Origin: an uncultured Clostridia bacterium
Lineage (GTDB): Bacteria; Bacillota; Clostridia; Peptostreptococcales; Anaerovoracaceae
Direction: 5' to 3'
NCBI GenBank assembly: GCA_945830395.1
Contig: CALZYE010000004.1
Location: forward strand, 54,342 to 118,341
DNA length: 64,000 nucleotides
The notes under the pieces were generated by a model, which made no database searches, was not told the origin of the DNA, and saw only the letters and a program-made list of their open reading frames with translations. Made by a program: the position numbers and the translations under genes. Below, piece after piece: positions 33,896 to 42,700 of this stretch. How positions within the stretch are numbered: position 1 is the first letter of the stretch; every line of letters begins with the position of its first letter.

Positions 33896-35080
33896 ATGAG
33901 TTTATACGATGAATTTGACTTTTTTGTATGGTTTGCGGTTCTGGCCATTCCTGCCGTTATCTTGGGCTGTATGGAAAAGAAACTGAAAATATACGGTTTT
34001 TTTGTGACATTGGTATTTGTATACCTTGCACTTAAGAACTCACCTGCGGCACTTGGCTGGCTGGGCTTCTTCTGTGTTTATGATTATCTTCTGATAATTT
34101 CTTTTATCAAGCTTAGGGAAAAGCTGGGAAGAAACAAGATAATTTACAAACTATACCTGCTTGCTTCGCTTATGCCGCTTATCTGCAATAAGCTTTTGGG
34201 GCTTGAGGGAAATCCCGATAAAATATTTATGTTCTTAGGTATCTCGTATCTTACCTTCAAGGGCACGCAGATAATAATAGAGGTGTTTGACGGACTCATA
34301 AAGAAGCAAAATCCGTTGGATTATCTGTACTTCATGTTGTTTTTTCCTGCAATTACCTCAGGACCTATCGACAGAAGCCGCAGATTTGAAGAGGACTTGA
34401 ACAAGCAGCTTTCAAGAGAAGAATATTTGGAGCTTGCAGGAACGGGGATATTCAAGATAGTTCTGGGAGCCTTTTATAAGATTGTTATAGCGGCGCTATT
34501 TTACAGAGTTATGACGACCTTCGGAAAAGAGCCGAATATAGTGTCATGTATGATTTACATGTATACCTACGGTTTGTACCTGTTCTTCGACTTTGCAGGA
34601 TACAGCCTGATGGCAATAGGCTCAAGCTATATATTTGGAATAAAAACACCGGATAACTTTAACAAGCCTTTCTTAAGCAAGGACATTAAAGAATTTTGGG
34701 ATCGCTGGCATATAACCTTGTCCCATTGGTTCAGAGACTTCATTTTCTCGAGACTGATGATGACATTTATGAGAAATAAGACTTTTAAGAATAAGCTTAC
34801 GGGAGCCTCTGTAGGATTTATCGTAAATATGACGGTGATGGGTATATGGCACGGACTGACAGGCTATTACATACTGTACGGTCTGTACCATGGACTGCTT
34901 CTTGCGGGAACGGAAATTTTCCAGAAAAAATCAAAGTTCTACAAGAAATATAAGAAAGAACGCTGGTTCATAGGCTTATCATGGTTCTTGACATTCAACT
35001 TTGTTATGTTCGGCTTCTTCATCTTTTCGGGAAGGTTCACGGAGCTGTTCGATAAACTTATGACAATTATACTTAATTAA
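33896..35080 (+). CDS. dltB: D-alanyl transfer protein, MBOAT family
   Basis: The 394-residue polytopic O-acyltransferase moves D-alanine from DltC across the membrane. It shows MBOAT landmarks FWDRWHITLSHWFRDFIFSR and the invariant histidine in MGIWHGLTGYYILYG, plus YFMLFFPAITSGPIDRSRRF earlier. The ATG follows the dltA stop directly, and GGAGG lies within the dltA end. Confidence 0.95.
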   Translation: MSLYDEFDFFVWFAVLAIPAVILGCMEKKLKIYGFFVTLVFVYLALKNSPAALGWLGFFCVYDYLLIISFIKLREKLGRNKIIYKLYLLASLMPLICNKLLGLEGNPDKIFMFLGISYLTFKGTQIIIEVFDGLIKKQNPLDYLYFMLFFPAITSGPIDRSRRFEEDLNKQLSREEYLELAGTGIFKIVLGAFYKIVIAALFYRVMTTFGKEPNIVSCMIYMYTYGLYLFFDFAGYSLMAIGSSYIFGIKTPDNFNKPFLSKDIKEFWDRWHITLSHWFRDFIFSRLMMTFMRNKTFKNKLTGASVGFIVNMTVMGIWHGLTGYYILYGLYHGLLLAGTEIFQKKSKFYKKYKKERWFIGLSWFLTFNFVMFGFFIFSGRFTELFDKLMTIILN

Positions 35081-35106
35081 ATGGATTTTTTATAAAGGAG
35101 AAAAAA

Positions 35107-35337
35107 ATGGAAGAGAAGATATTAGATATTTTAGAAGAAATTTGCGGAGACGAAGTAGTAAAGGAAGACAGAGACATAAACCTGTTGGATGAAGACTTAA
35201 TGGATTCATTGGATTACACGGAATTGCTGATTGCGATAGAAGATAATTTTGATGTTGTAATTGCACCTTCAGAGGTTACAAGGGAGGAAATGGATACACC
35301 TAACAAGATTATCAATGTCGTTAAGTCAAGGATGTAA
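35107..35337 (+). CDS. dltC: D-alanyl carrier protein
   Basis: A 76-residue acyl-carrier-fold protein. The phosphopantetheine serine lies in DLMDSLDYTELLIAIEDN, with the acidic helix that DltA and DltB recognise. AAAGGAG precedes the ATG. It is 26 nt after dltB and 30 nt before dltD. Confidence 0.95.
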   Translation: MEEKILDILEEICGDEVVKEDRDINLLDEDLMDSLDYTELLIAIEDNFDVVIAPSEVTREEMDTPNKIINVVKSRM

Positions 35338-35367
35338 TTGATACATTTGAAGGGGTAGGGAGTTATA

Positions 35368-36540
35368 ATGAAAAAAGTTGCAGCGTTTATTACCTCGGCA
35401 GTTATATGCATCTTAGTCATAGGGCTGTTTCATTTCAGATTCAGCGGCGATTTAAAAATGAATAATAAGGAGTTCGGTACTTGGTACAATCCTTTTAAAG
35501 ATCTGGCGTCAGGCGTAGTTGCACAGAATTTGCATGATGATACCATGGTTGTGTTCGGCTCTTCGGAATTCAGACATGGAAGAAATACTGTATATCATCC
35601 GATGAATCTGTTCAGAAAACAGAACATTTCTCTGATGACCATAGGAGGACCGTACAACCAGACGCTGAATCATACGACTATGCTGGGGGCGATTTCTCAA
35701 AATATAAAAAAGAAAAAGGTTGTTTTAATCCTGTCGCCCGGCTGGTTTTACAAAGATGGTGTGACGGAGGACCACTTCGGTCTAAGGTTTTCGGAGAGTG
35801 CATATATAAGCTTTATGGAAAATCCCAATATTCCAAAGGCAACGAAGGAATATGTTGCCCAGCGCTCGGAGAAGTTGCTTTCAAAATCCGGCTCGATAAG
35901 AATGAGAGTGGCAAGGACCAATAGAATAAATATTGACGGAAGCAGGAATTTCCTGTCACAGGCGGCGTACAATGTCAGGAAACGATACTTGCGTGACAGA
36001 GATGTTTTGACAGTAAAGGGCGTTCTTAAAGCCGAGAAAATAAAAAAGTTGGAGAGATATAACGGTCATGTTAAAAATGCAAAACCCATAAACTGGGATA
36101 AGGTTCTGGAGGATGCCAGAATAAACGGAGACTTTAAGTCTAATAATCCGTTTCACATAAAGTCCAGTCACTGGAACCTCAAGTTCAAGCACAGGGTTAA
36201 AATTGCAAAGGGTATTCACGCTGATGAAACCTATTTGAAATCACCTGAATATGACGATTTGGAGGCGTTTTTGCAAGTATGCAATTCACAGGGCATCAAA
36301 CCGCTTCTCGTTATACAGGCAGTTAACGGCAGATGGTATGATTATACAGGCTTGACGGCGAAAACCCGTAAGGTGTTTACTAAAAAAATTAATGAAATTG
36401 CTGCAGAATACGGTGCAAAGGTAGAGGACTTTTCCAAGTACGATTATGAGGACAAGTTCTTAGTTGACGCATCACATCCGGCAGCAACAGGATGGGTGAA
36501 GATGGATGAAGCGATTTACAACTATTATAAAGAAAATTAA
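35368..36540 (+). CDS. dltD: D-alanine transfer protein DltD
   Basis: The 390-residue extracytoplasmic SGNH-like protein has an N-terminal anchor (FITSAVICILVIGLFHFRF). The nucleophile region is VVFGSSEFRHGRNTVYHPMN and the Asp-His pair is near the C-terminus in LVDASHPAATGWVKMDEAIY. DltD completes D-alanine transfer to lipoteichoic acid. AGGGGTAGGGAG precedes the ATG. Confidence 0.93.
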   Translation: MKKVAAFITSAVICILVIGLFHFRFSGDLKMNNKEFGTWYNPFKDLASGVVAQNLHDDTMVVFGSSEFRHGRNTVYHPMNLFRKQNISLMTIGGPYNQTLNHTTMLGAISQNIKKKKVVLILSPGWFYKDGVTEDHFGLRFSESAYISFMENPNIPKATKEYVAQRSEKLLSKSGSIRMRVARTNRINIDGSRNFLSQAAYNVRKRYLRDRDVLTVKGVLKAEKIKKLERYNGHVKNAKPINWDKVLEDARINGDFKSNNPFHIKSSHWNLKFKHRVKIAKGIHADETYLKSPEYDDLEAFLQVCNSQGIKPLLVIQAVNGRWYDYTGLTAKTRKVFTKKINEIAAEYGAKVEDFSKYDYEDKFLVDASHPAATGWVKMDEAIYNYYKEN

Positions 36541-36547
36541 GGATATT

Positions 36548-36670
36548 ATGGTATCCAGAGAGTACCTGATTTACACCGGAATTTTTACCGGTCTGCTCTT
36601 AATGTTGTATTTCTACAACCTGTACTCGGGAGCAAATGCGCAGCCGGAGTTCACTTATGCTGAATTCTAA
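36548..36670 (+). CDS. dltX: DltX-like small membrane protein (not in ORF track)
   Basis: The 40-residue reading frame has one membrane helix (LIYTGIFTGLLLMLYFYN) and a C-terminus AQPEFTYAEF that matches the conserved FxYxEF ending of DltX proteins. AAGGA just before the ATG overlaps the dltD stop, only 7 nt upstream. DltX is required with DltABCD for teichoic acid D-alanylation in Firmicutes and is normally encoded before dltA. Here it closes the operon. Size, topology, tail motif and context agree, so the call is firm despite the small size. Confidence 0.85.
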   Translation: MVSREYLIYTGIFTGLLLMLYFYNLYSGANAQPEFTYAEF

Positions 36671-36715
36671 AAGCATGTGAGAGCATATAAAGTATATCGA
36701 GAGAAAAGGTGAAAT

Positions 36716-38197
36716 ATGGAAAAAGGTCAATTTGTAGAGCTTAGAATTGACGATATGACTGTCGACGGTCAGGGTCTGGGCAGAATGCCCGAAGGCCCGG
36801 CCGTTTTTGTGCGTGGAGCGGTAATAGGCGATGTGGTATCGGCAAAGCTGACTAAAATAAAGAGAAGATATGCCTTGGGAAAGCTGGAGAAAGTTATAGA
36901 GGCATCGGAGCACAGGCGGGAAGGCTTTTGTGACTTGCAGGAAGAATGTGGAGGATGTCCGTACGGAAAACTTACATACGAGATGCAGGCGGCGCTAAAA
37001 GAAAAACATGTAAAGGATGCACTTATAAGAATTGCGGGAATCGAGTTTCCTAAAGTTAACGAAATCGTGAAAAACCCCGTTGAATTTGGCTATAGAAATA
37101 AGGCGGTAATGCCGATTTGGACAGGCGGTATCATTACTCGAAAAGGCGGCATTGTGGAAAACCTCGGAGAGCCTTCAATCGGTTTTTATAAAGCTAAGAG
37201 CCATGAAGTCGTTGATTGCCATGTATGTATGCTACAGCCGGAGCCGGTGCGGGCAGTGTCAGAGGCGGTGCGGACCTTTATGAAAGCAGACAACATAACG
37301 GCTTATGATCCTAAGTGGGAAAAAGGTCTTATGCGCAGTGTAACTGTCAGGACCACTCCGGGAACCGGGGAAGTAATGGTTATATTTGTCATCAACGGCA
37401 AAGGCATACCAAATGCGCAGAAGTTAATTGACATGTTGGATGAGGCGGTCTGCAAATCAGGCTACTTGCTTGAGAGCGTTATCCTTAACATAAACCGTAA
37501 TAAAAAAGAAACTTACGGCGAAAGGAATATAACTCTTGCCGGAAAACCTACTATCAAGGAAACTGCAGGAGGTATGGAATTTGAAATATCACCTCTGTCA
37601 TTTTTCCAAGTGAACACTGCGCAGATGGAGAAGCTTTACGATTTGATTGCAGATTATGCAAAGCTTTCAGGTGGAGAAACCATACTGGATCTTTATTGCG
37701 GAGCAGGAACCATAGGGCTGTGGCTTTTGAACTCCTTGAGGCATCGGATGAAAAACGGAGATGTTTCGGAAAAAGCTTTTAGTGACACAAGAGTAATAGG
37801 GATTGAATCTTCCAAGAGCTCTATACTTGATGCCAACCGCAATGCCGTCATAAACGGATTCGTAAATGCAAGATATGTGCGTGGAAAATCCGAAGAAGAG
37901 CTTCCAAAACTTATGGGAGAAGCGCTGCTGAAAGATGAAGCCTTGCGGATAAAGGCGGCAGACTTGGTGATTTTGGACCCACCGAGATCAGGCTGCCGTG
38001 AGGAACTGCTGAAAACCGTTTCGGATGCATGTCCTGAAAAAATTGTGTATGTGTCCTGCGACCCTGCCACCATGGCGAGAGATATTAAGCTTTTGGCAAA
38101 ACGAGGATACGCTTTTGTTGAGGCGACTCCGGTCGACATGTTCAGCTGGACCGGGCATGTGGAGTGCATAGCGTTGATACAAAGAGTGAAATCGTGA
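36716..38197 (+). CDS. 23S rRNA (uracil-5-)-methyltransferase, RlmD/TrmA family
   Basis: The 493-residue enzyme methylates a uridine at C5 using SAM. It has an N-terminal TRAM domain, a [4Fe-4S] cysteine set (FCDLQEECGGCPYGKL, with a later VVDCHVCML), the SAM-binding motif ILDLYCGAGTIGLWLL, LDPPRSGCREELL, and the catalytic cysteine in IVYVSCDPATMARD. AGGTG precedes the ATG. The last codons (HVECIALIQRVKS) coincide with a 17-bp repeat that recurs 1.94 kb downstream beside a second version of the same C-terminus, so the current 3' end was probably supplied by an inserted element. The rRNA position (1939/747-type) cannot be told. Confidence 0.9.
   Translation: MEKGQFVELRIDDMTVDGQGLGRMPEGPAVFVRGAVIGDVVSAKLTKIKRRYALGKLEKVIEASEHRREGFCDLQEECGGCPYGKLTYEMQAALKEKHVKDALIRIAGIEFPKVNEIVKNPVEFGYRNKAVMPIWTGGIITRKGGIVENLGEPSIGFYKAKSHEVVDCHVCMLQPEPVRAVSEAVRTFMKADNITAYDPKWEKGLMRSVTVRTTPGTGEVMVIFVINGKGIPNAQKLIDMLDEAVCKSGYLLESVILNINRNKKETYGERNITLAGKPTIKETAGGMEFEISPLSFFQVNTAQMEKLYDLIADYAKLSGGETILDLYCGAGTIGLWLLNSLRHRMKNGDVSEKAFSDTRVIGIESSKSSILDANRNAVINGFVNARYVRGKSEEELPKLMGEALLKDEALRIKAADLVILDPPRSGCREELLKTVSDACPEKIVYVSCDPATMARDIKLLAKRGYAFVEATPVDMFSWTGHVECIALIQRVKS
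38156..38172 (+). repeat. att-like 17-bp direct repeat, left copy
   Basis: CATGTGGAGTGCATAGC lies in the last codons of the RNA methyltransferase gene (encoding HVECIA). The identical 17 nt recurs at 40098-40114. The 3' end of this gene family is, as far as I recall, a known integration site for conjugative elements in Firmicutes. Confidence 0.75.
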
Positions 38198-38352
38198 AAA
38201 TCCTGTATTTTAAGCAGTTTTACAAGCATTATGTATTTGTAGAAGATGGCGAAGGTGGACGAAAAAAAGTCCTAAAAAATTATATAGATGTGAATGTTTG
38301 CATTGATATGGTGTGTGGAGATACAAAGGATGAATTGGGAAGTGAGAAATAA
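38194..38352 (+). CDS. Small protein coupled to the methyltransferase gene
   Basis: The GTG at 38194 overlaps the methyltransferase stop codon (GTGA) and opens a 52-residue frame (KILYFKQFYKHYVFVEDGEG ... GDTKDELGSEK) ending 3 nt before the kinase ATG. The track start at 38164 lies within the methyltransferase end. No family is recognised. It is hydrophilic apart from an aromatic N-terminus. It lies inside the repeat-flanked insert, so it arrived with the kinase gene. It may be real or the relic of a longer gene. Confidence 0.5.
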   Translation: MKILYFKQFYKHYVFVEDGEGGRKKVLKNYIDVNVCIDMVCGDTKDELGSEK

Positions 38353-38355
38353 GAA

Positions 38356-40071
38356 ATGACTAAATTAAAAGGGAAGAAGTTTGAGATAGACGGAAAGATA
38401 TGTACACTTCTTAAACATTTAAAGGATGGAGGGAATTCCAGTGTTTGGATTGCAGAAATTGATAGTAAAAAATTTGCTGTAAAAATTTTAAATGAAGAAA
38501 GTGATAATAAGAAAGAACGCTTTAAAAAAGAAGTAGAGTTTTGTAAAAATGCCAAACATGATAATCTGATTCCAATATATTCGCATGGAGAAATCAATAA
38601 CAAACTTTGTTATGTAATGGAACTTTATGATAAAAATTTAGCGGATTTGATAGAAATTGGAATTAGCTTTGAAAAAGGTTTTAATTATATATTTCAGATT
38701 TGTAGCGCACTTGAGTTCCTTCATAACCAAAATGTAATTCATAGGGATTTGAAACCTGAAAACATTTTGGTAGAGAAAGATAAATTGGTTTTAGCAGATT
38801 TGGGAATCGCTCATTTTGAAAACTCGTCAATAACCAGTAAAGATGATTTGCTAGCAAATAGAGGATATGCTGCTCCAGAACAAAAAATAAAAGGTTTGTC
38901 AAAGGATACAACTACAGCTGTGGATATATTTTCATTAGGATTGATAATGAATGAAATTTTTACTAGCAAAAAACCAGAAGGATCTAATTTTGCTTTAATA
39001 TCAGATATATATCCTTGGTTAATCGATGTTGATGGATTAGTAGAAAGATGCACGAGACAAAATCCTGCGGAACGACCAAACATTAAGGAAGTTTCACTTG
39101 AACTAAAGCTTAAGTTTAATGAATTGAAAGATGAGATAACTTTAATTAAAGAGAATTTAGAAGAACATTTCGAGGAATTAGATTCAAGCATGGATTGTGA
39201 TAGTGAAATAAAAGAAAAAATTATTAAACAAGCATCAAACGATATTTTGACTGCAAAGTATTTTTTTGAGAATAAAACTACACAAGAACTGGAAAAATAT
39301 AATCATAATTATCATTGCAATGTACATTACAAACTTGATACAGGTTTGAGAAGAGATTACATGAAATATTTATTAAAGAAGCGATGTAAAAGGACTTTTT
39401 TGTATGAGAGCAGTGTATATAAAAATGGTTATAAGTATGTACCATTAAATTTGGATGATAATCCTGAAGATAAAAAACTTTATGAAAAATTTTCTTCTTT
39501 TCTTAAAGACAATTCTATTGTTGATGGAGAACTGCTAAAACTATTTTCTTCTTGTTGTAATTATCATTGTGAAGAGATAATTCAAGATTTAGATGAGATT
39601 CAAAAAGAGGTAGAGAATTTAGATGATGCCCCAATATTATATATTGTCATGCATATTATAAATATTAAGGATAATAATGGTGATATATCTTGCGAGAATG
39701 AAATTTTAGTAAACTGGGAAGAGAGTATATCGAATTATGATAACAATAGTATTTATATGGGACTATTAAAAAAAGATAATCGTGAAAAAGAAATAGAAAA
39801 AGTTTTGAATGCATTTATTAAAAATTATAATGCAGTTGTTACTAAGAAAGATAACGGCTTTTTGGTTAGATTTGAAAACGGGAAATTATATAACGATTTT
39901 AAAAAATATGCATTAGAACTATCAGAGCAATATTATATATTTAATGGGGATGTACTTGATTTAGTTAGAGTAGAAAAAGAATATGATGGAATCATTGAAT
40001 TAAAATTATGGAATTCATTTGATATAAAGAATACTTTAGCCAAGATTGTGGGATTTCGGAAAGATTATTAA
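38356..40071 (+). CDS. Ser/Thr protein kinase with unrecognised C-terminal domain (insert cargo)
   Basis: Residues ~12-255 form a Hanks-type kinase with all key residues: glycine loop LKDGGNSSVWIA, lysine in FAVKIL, catalytic loop VIHRDLKPENIL, metal-binding DLG (ADLGIAHF) in place of DFG, and APE (GYAAPEQ). Unlike PrkC/PknB there is no membrane helix and no PASTA repeat. The remaining ~310 residues are acidic, helical and unknown to me (YNHNYHCNVHYKLDTGLRRD, LFSSCCNYHCEEIIQDLDEI). The gene is far more AT-rich than its neighbours and lies within the repeat-flanked segment. Stand-alone kinases with accessory domains occur in phage defence, so that role is a hypothesis here. Confidence 0.88.
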   Translation: MTKLKGKKFEIDGKICTLLKHLKDGGNSSVWIAEIDSKKFAVKILNEESDNKKERFKKEVEFCKNAKHDNLIPIYSHGEINNKLCYVMELYDKNLADLIEIGISFEKGFNYIFQICSALEFLHNQNVIHRDLKPENILVEKDKLVLADLGIAHFENSSITSKDDLLANRGYAAPEQKIKGLSKDTTTAVDIFSLGLIMNEIFTSKKPEGSNFALISDIYPWLIDVDGLVERCTRQNPAERPNIKEVSLELKLKFNELKDEITLIKENLEEHFEELDSSMDCDSEIKEKIIKQASNDILTAKYFFENKTTQELEKYNHNYHCNVHYKLDTGLRRDYMKYLLKKRCKRTFLYESSVYKNGYKYVPLNLDDNPEDKKLYEKFSSFLKDNSIVDGELLKLFSSCCNYHCEEIIQDLDEIQKEVENLDDAPILYIVMHIINIKDNNGDISCENEILVNWEESISNYDNNSIYMGLLKKDNREKEIEKVLNAFIKNYNAVVTKKDNGFLVRFENGKLYNDFKKYALELSEQYYIFNGDVLDLVRVEKEYDGIIELKLWNSFDIKNTLAKIVGFRKDY

Positions 40072-40079
40072 TTATAGAT

Positions 40080-40139
40080 ATGTTTCCACAGGCGCATCAT
40101 GTGGAGTGCATAGCACTTCTGTCTAAAGTAAAGGTCTAA
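40080..40139 (+). pseudogene. Displaced 3' end of an RlmD/TrmA-family gene
   Basis: The 60 nt encode MFPQAHHVECIALLSKVKV and a stop, which is the normal C-terminal end of this methyltransferase family (DMFPxTHHVECVALL type). There is no upstream gene body, since the kinase stop is only 8 nt away. It contains the second 17-bp repeat. It is best explained as the original gene end displaced by integration, joined to the element's own left arm. Confidence 0.75.
40098..40114 (+). repeat. att-like 17-bp direct repeat, right copy
   Basis: Identical to 38156-38172 (CATGTGGAGTGCATAGC) in the same orientation. The two copies delimit a 1942-bp segment. Sequences on either side of the copies differ, as expected for attL/attR junctions. 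Confidence 0.75.
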
Positions 40140-40189
40140 AACTATATAAAAGGCTTGAAATAAAGGGATTCTATGTATAGGTGGAATAA

Positions 40190-40220
40190 AAAATAACCAC
40201 TCGTAAAGAATGGTTATTTT
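40190..40220. terminator. Bidirectional terminator after the kinase insert
   Basis: AAAATAACCA and TGGTTATTTT pair across an 11-nt loop with A and T runs on both sides. It serves the kinase side and the convergent small frame at 40214. The rest of 40140-40213 holds nothing else I can identify. Confidence 0.7.
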
Positions 40221-40480
40221 AACTTATCAAAAACATCAGATTTAGTAAGATGAATGGAAGAGTTGGAAGCAATTGTGTCTGCTTCATCAAGAGCATACTC
40301 AATGTCAAAGTATTCAAGTAGCCGCTTTATGGTATCCTGACCATCATAACAAGTATCGATCAGATAACCGGGTTCATTTAAAAATTCCTTTAATCCACGA
40401 TAATAAAAGTATTTCTTCTTATCTTCAATGATAGATGTAAGTAAATTTTGTATATCAGTATAAACAACATCAACAAGCAA
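40214..40480 (-). pseudogene. Small unidentified frame, probably a 3' gene fragment
   Basis: The 88-residue frame (YRGLKEFLNEPGYLIDTCYD, FDIEYALDEADTIASNS) is AT-rich and hydrophilic and I recognise no family. It begins at a TTG with no ribosome binding site, and the same frame remains open further upstream without an ATG, into the promoter region of the divergent pilin-like gene. That suggests the tail of a larger gene whose beginning was replaced. A functional small protein cannot be excluded. Confidence 0.4.
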
Positions 40481-40485
40481 AAAAG

Positions 40486-40515
40486 TAGACAGTGAATGGC
40501 GTAATATGGTAAAAT
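40486..40515 (+). promoter_or_regulatory. Putative promoter of the CnaB surface protein gene
   Basis: TAGACA, an 18-nt spacer and TAAAAT give a plausible promoter about 90 nt before the start codon. The 5' leader to 40608 is AT-rich; I see no riboswitch fold in it. Confidence 0.45.
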
Positions 40516-40608
40516 AAAATGTCTTTGCCTAAAAGGAGTGTAATATCTTTTGTCGATAAAAAAACATATATGAGGCAATGAAATTATGTTAAGAGGAGTG
40601 ATGTGTTG

Positions 40609-42654
40609 ATGAATAATCAAGTGAAAAGAAAATTTAAAAAACTAAATATTGCTTTTTTTGCTCTTATGTTTTTAATAGGTAATTTAATAGGGAGTTTTAC
40701 AACAAATACAGCCTATGCAGCCGGTAGTGCCGATAGTAATGTAACCTCTTTTACTGTTTCTCCAAAAGAGGTTGCTGATGCCGGTCAGGTAGAGGTAAAA
40801 ATAGAATTTTCAGAAGTTAATAACAGGAAACTCCAAAAAGGTGATACCATAGAACTTAATTGGACAAACGAAAGCAATCTATATTTACAAGGTTACAAGG
40901 GAAAAGTAGATATTAATGATGAGAAGTCAGGTAAAAAAATAGGAGAATTAGTAGTTGAACATGGTAAAGCAACTATTACTTTTGATGATGTGGTAGAGAA
41001 ACTTGAGGATGTTAAAGGATGGGCAAAATTTAATCTTTTGGCCAGAAATTTAGCTGATACAACGGAAGAAAGTGTTAGAACTGCGTATGTTTATGCAGGT
41101 GGCCGTAGTGAATCCGTTAATATTAAAAAATCAGCTTCAGGCAATGAATCTGTTTTCTATTATAAAACAGGTCGTAATGATGTTAACGAAACAAACCGTT
41201 TGTATTGGTGGTTGACAGTTAATTTAGGTAAAAAACATGCTGAAGAAGATGTCAAAATAGAGGATGAAATACAAGAAGGTCACGCTTTAGTGCCGGATAG
41301 TTTTGAGATTACTATCGATTATCATGACAATTACACTAAAAGAATTAAAGGAAAAAATGCTTTAAATGAATTTATAAGTCAATATCCGGGTTCAAATATT
41401 AGTGTAAACGGAAATAAAATTAAAGTATTTATTCCTAAGGAACATGTAAGTAACAATAATATTGATATTTTTTACAAAACTGAGATTACAAATTCTTCGC
41501 AAGAATGGTTTCAAAATAATTCCAAGGCATGGTATAAGGAGTGGGGTGAACCTAAAGTAGAAGGGGGAATATTTAATCATAGTGTACAAAAAGCCAATAT
41601 TTCTGCCGGTGCTATAGGTACGGTTAGAGGTGATTTAAAAGTTACAAAAACCGTTGATGGAACAGATATAGGAATCCCCGGGGTCGTCTTTGAATTAGTA
41701 AGGGCAGATGGAGGAGATATTCGAACAGGAGAAACGAAACTCATTTTAATAACTGATTCTAAGGGAATAGCATCTATTAGAGGTCTTGCAATAGGGGCTT
41801 ATAAATTGAAGGAAATTGATGCTCCTGAATGGATTGATTTTGAACCGTTAAAGGCTCCTGTAAAGGACTTTAATATAAAAGCCGATGATACAAAAGGAAT
41901 TAACTTAGGGGTGACAAATAAGAAAAAAGTTATTTCTATTAATGGTTCTAAAACATGGAATGATAATAAGAACCAGGATGGGAAAAGACCAAATGAGATA
42001 AAGATAAATCTCTTTAAGAAGGTGGGAGATGGCGAGTTAGCCAAGGTAGAAACCAAGACTATAAAAGAGGACACTGACGGAAACTGGAAGTGGAAATTTA
42101 GCAATTTAGAAGAATATGACAATAATGGTAATAAAATTACCTACAGTATCACGGAAGATGAAGTGAAAGGCTATACTTCCAAAGTGGAAGGATACAATGT
42201 AATTAATACTCATACACCGAAAAAGACGAGTGTGCAGGTAACAAAGGCTTGGAAAGATAAGAATAACCAAGACGGAAAGAGACCTGCAAGTGTAACAATC
42301 AAGTTATTGGCAGATGGAGAAGAAGTAAATGGAAAGACTTTAACTCTAACCGCTGAAAATAACTGGACAGGAAGATTTACAGACCTTGACGAATACAAGG
42401 TAGGAAAGAAGATTGAATACACTATCAAGGAAGAGCCTGTAGGAAATGGATATGTAGGCGTCATTACAGGTTCAGCAGAAGACGGCTATGTTGTTACTAA
42501 TGTAAGAAAACCGAACACACCACCGGAAAAACCAAATAAAGAATTACCAAAAACGGGAGATGGAAGCAATATATTCCTATATGCTTTATTAATGTTAACA
42601 TCAGGAGCATTACTGTCGCTTATTGGATATAGACGCAGAAAACATGCTAAGTAG
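40609..42654 (+). CDS. LPXTG-anchored CnaB-repeat surface adhesin/pilin-like protein
   Basis: A cell-wall-anchored protein of 681 residues. A long signal peptide (LNIAFFALMFLIGNLIGSF ... AYA) is followed by a ~300-residue adhesin-like domain. Next comes an SpaA-type prealbumin-like domain (GDLKVTKTVDGTDIGIPGVV, LKEIDAPEW) and two Cna-B domains (GSKTWNDNKNQDGKRP; VTKAWKDKNNQDGKRP) with the Lys, Glu and Asn positions for internal isopeptide bonds. The C-terminus has a full sorting signal: LPKTGDGSN, a hydrophobic stretch and RRRKHAK. GTG, TTG and ATG starts are adjacent; I chose ATG 40609 (AGAGGAG upstream). No sortase gene is in the window. Confidence 0.88.
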   Translation: MNNQVKRKFKKLNIAFFALMFLIGNLIGSFTTNTAYAAGSADSNVTSFTVSPKEVADAGQVEVKIEFSEVNNRKLQKGDTIELNWTNESNLYLQGYKGKVDINDEKSGKKIGELVVEHGKATITFDDVVEKLEDVKGWAKFNLLARNLADTTEESVRTAYVYAGGRSESVNIKKSASGNESVFYYKTGRNDVNETNRLYWWLTVNLGKKHAEEDVKIEDEIQEGHALVPDSFEITIDYHDNYTKRIKGKNALNEFISQYPGSNISVNGNKIKVFIPKEHVSNNNIDIFYKTEITNSSQEWFQNNSKAWYKEWGEPKVEGGIFNHSVQKANISAGAIGTVRGDLKVTKTVDGTDIGIPGVVFELVRADGGDIRTGETKLILITDSKGIASIRGLAIGAYKLKEIDAPEWIDFEPLKAPVKDFNIKADDTKGINLGVTNKKKVISINGSKTWNDNKNQDGKRPNEIKINLFKKVGDGELAKVETKTIKEDTDGNWKWKFSNLEEYDNNGNKITYSITEDEVKGYTSKVEGYNVINTHTPKKTSVQVTKAWKDKNNQDGKRPASVTIKLLADGEEVNGKTLTLTAENNWTGRFTDLDEYKVGKKIEYTIKEEPVGNGYVGVITGSAEDGYVVTNVRKPNTPPEKPNKELPKTGDGSNIFLYALLMLTSGALLSLIGYRRRKHAK

Positions 42655-42700
42655 AATTGGTAGAAGCCAAACAAAGAAATAGAATAAATGGAGATTCAAA

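Noticed and set aside
40214-40480. Antitoxin or small regulatory protein
   Set aside because: There is no start codon context, no toxin partner, and the frame extends upstream without an ATG, so a gene tail is more likely.
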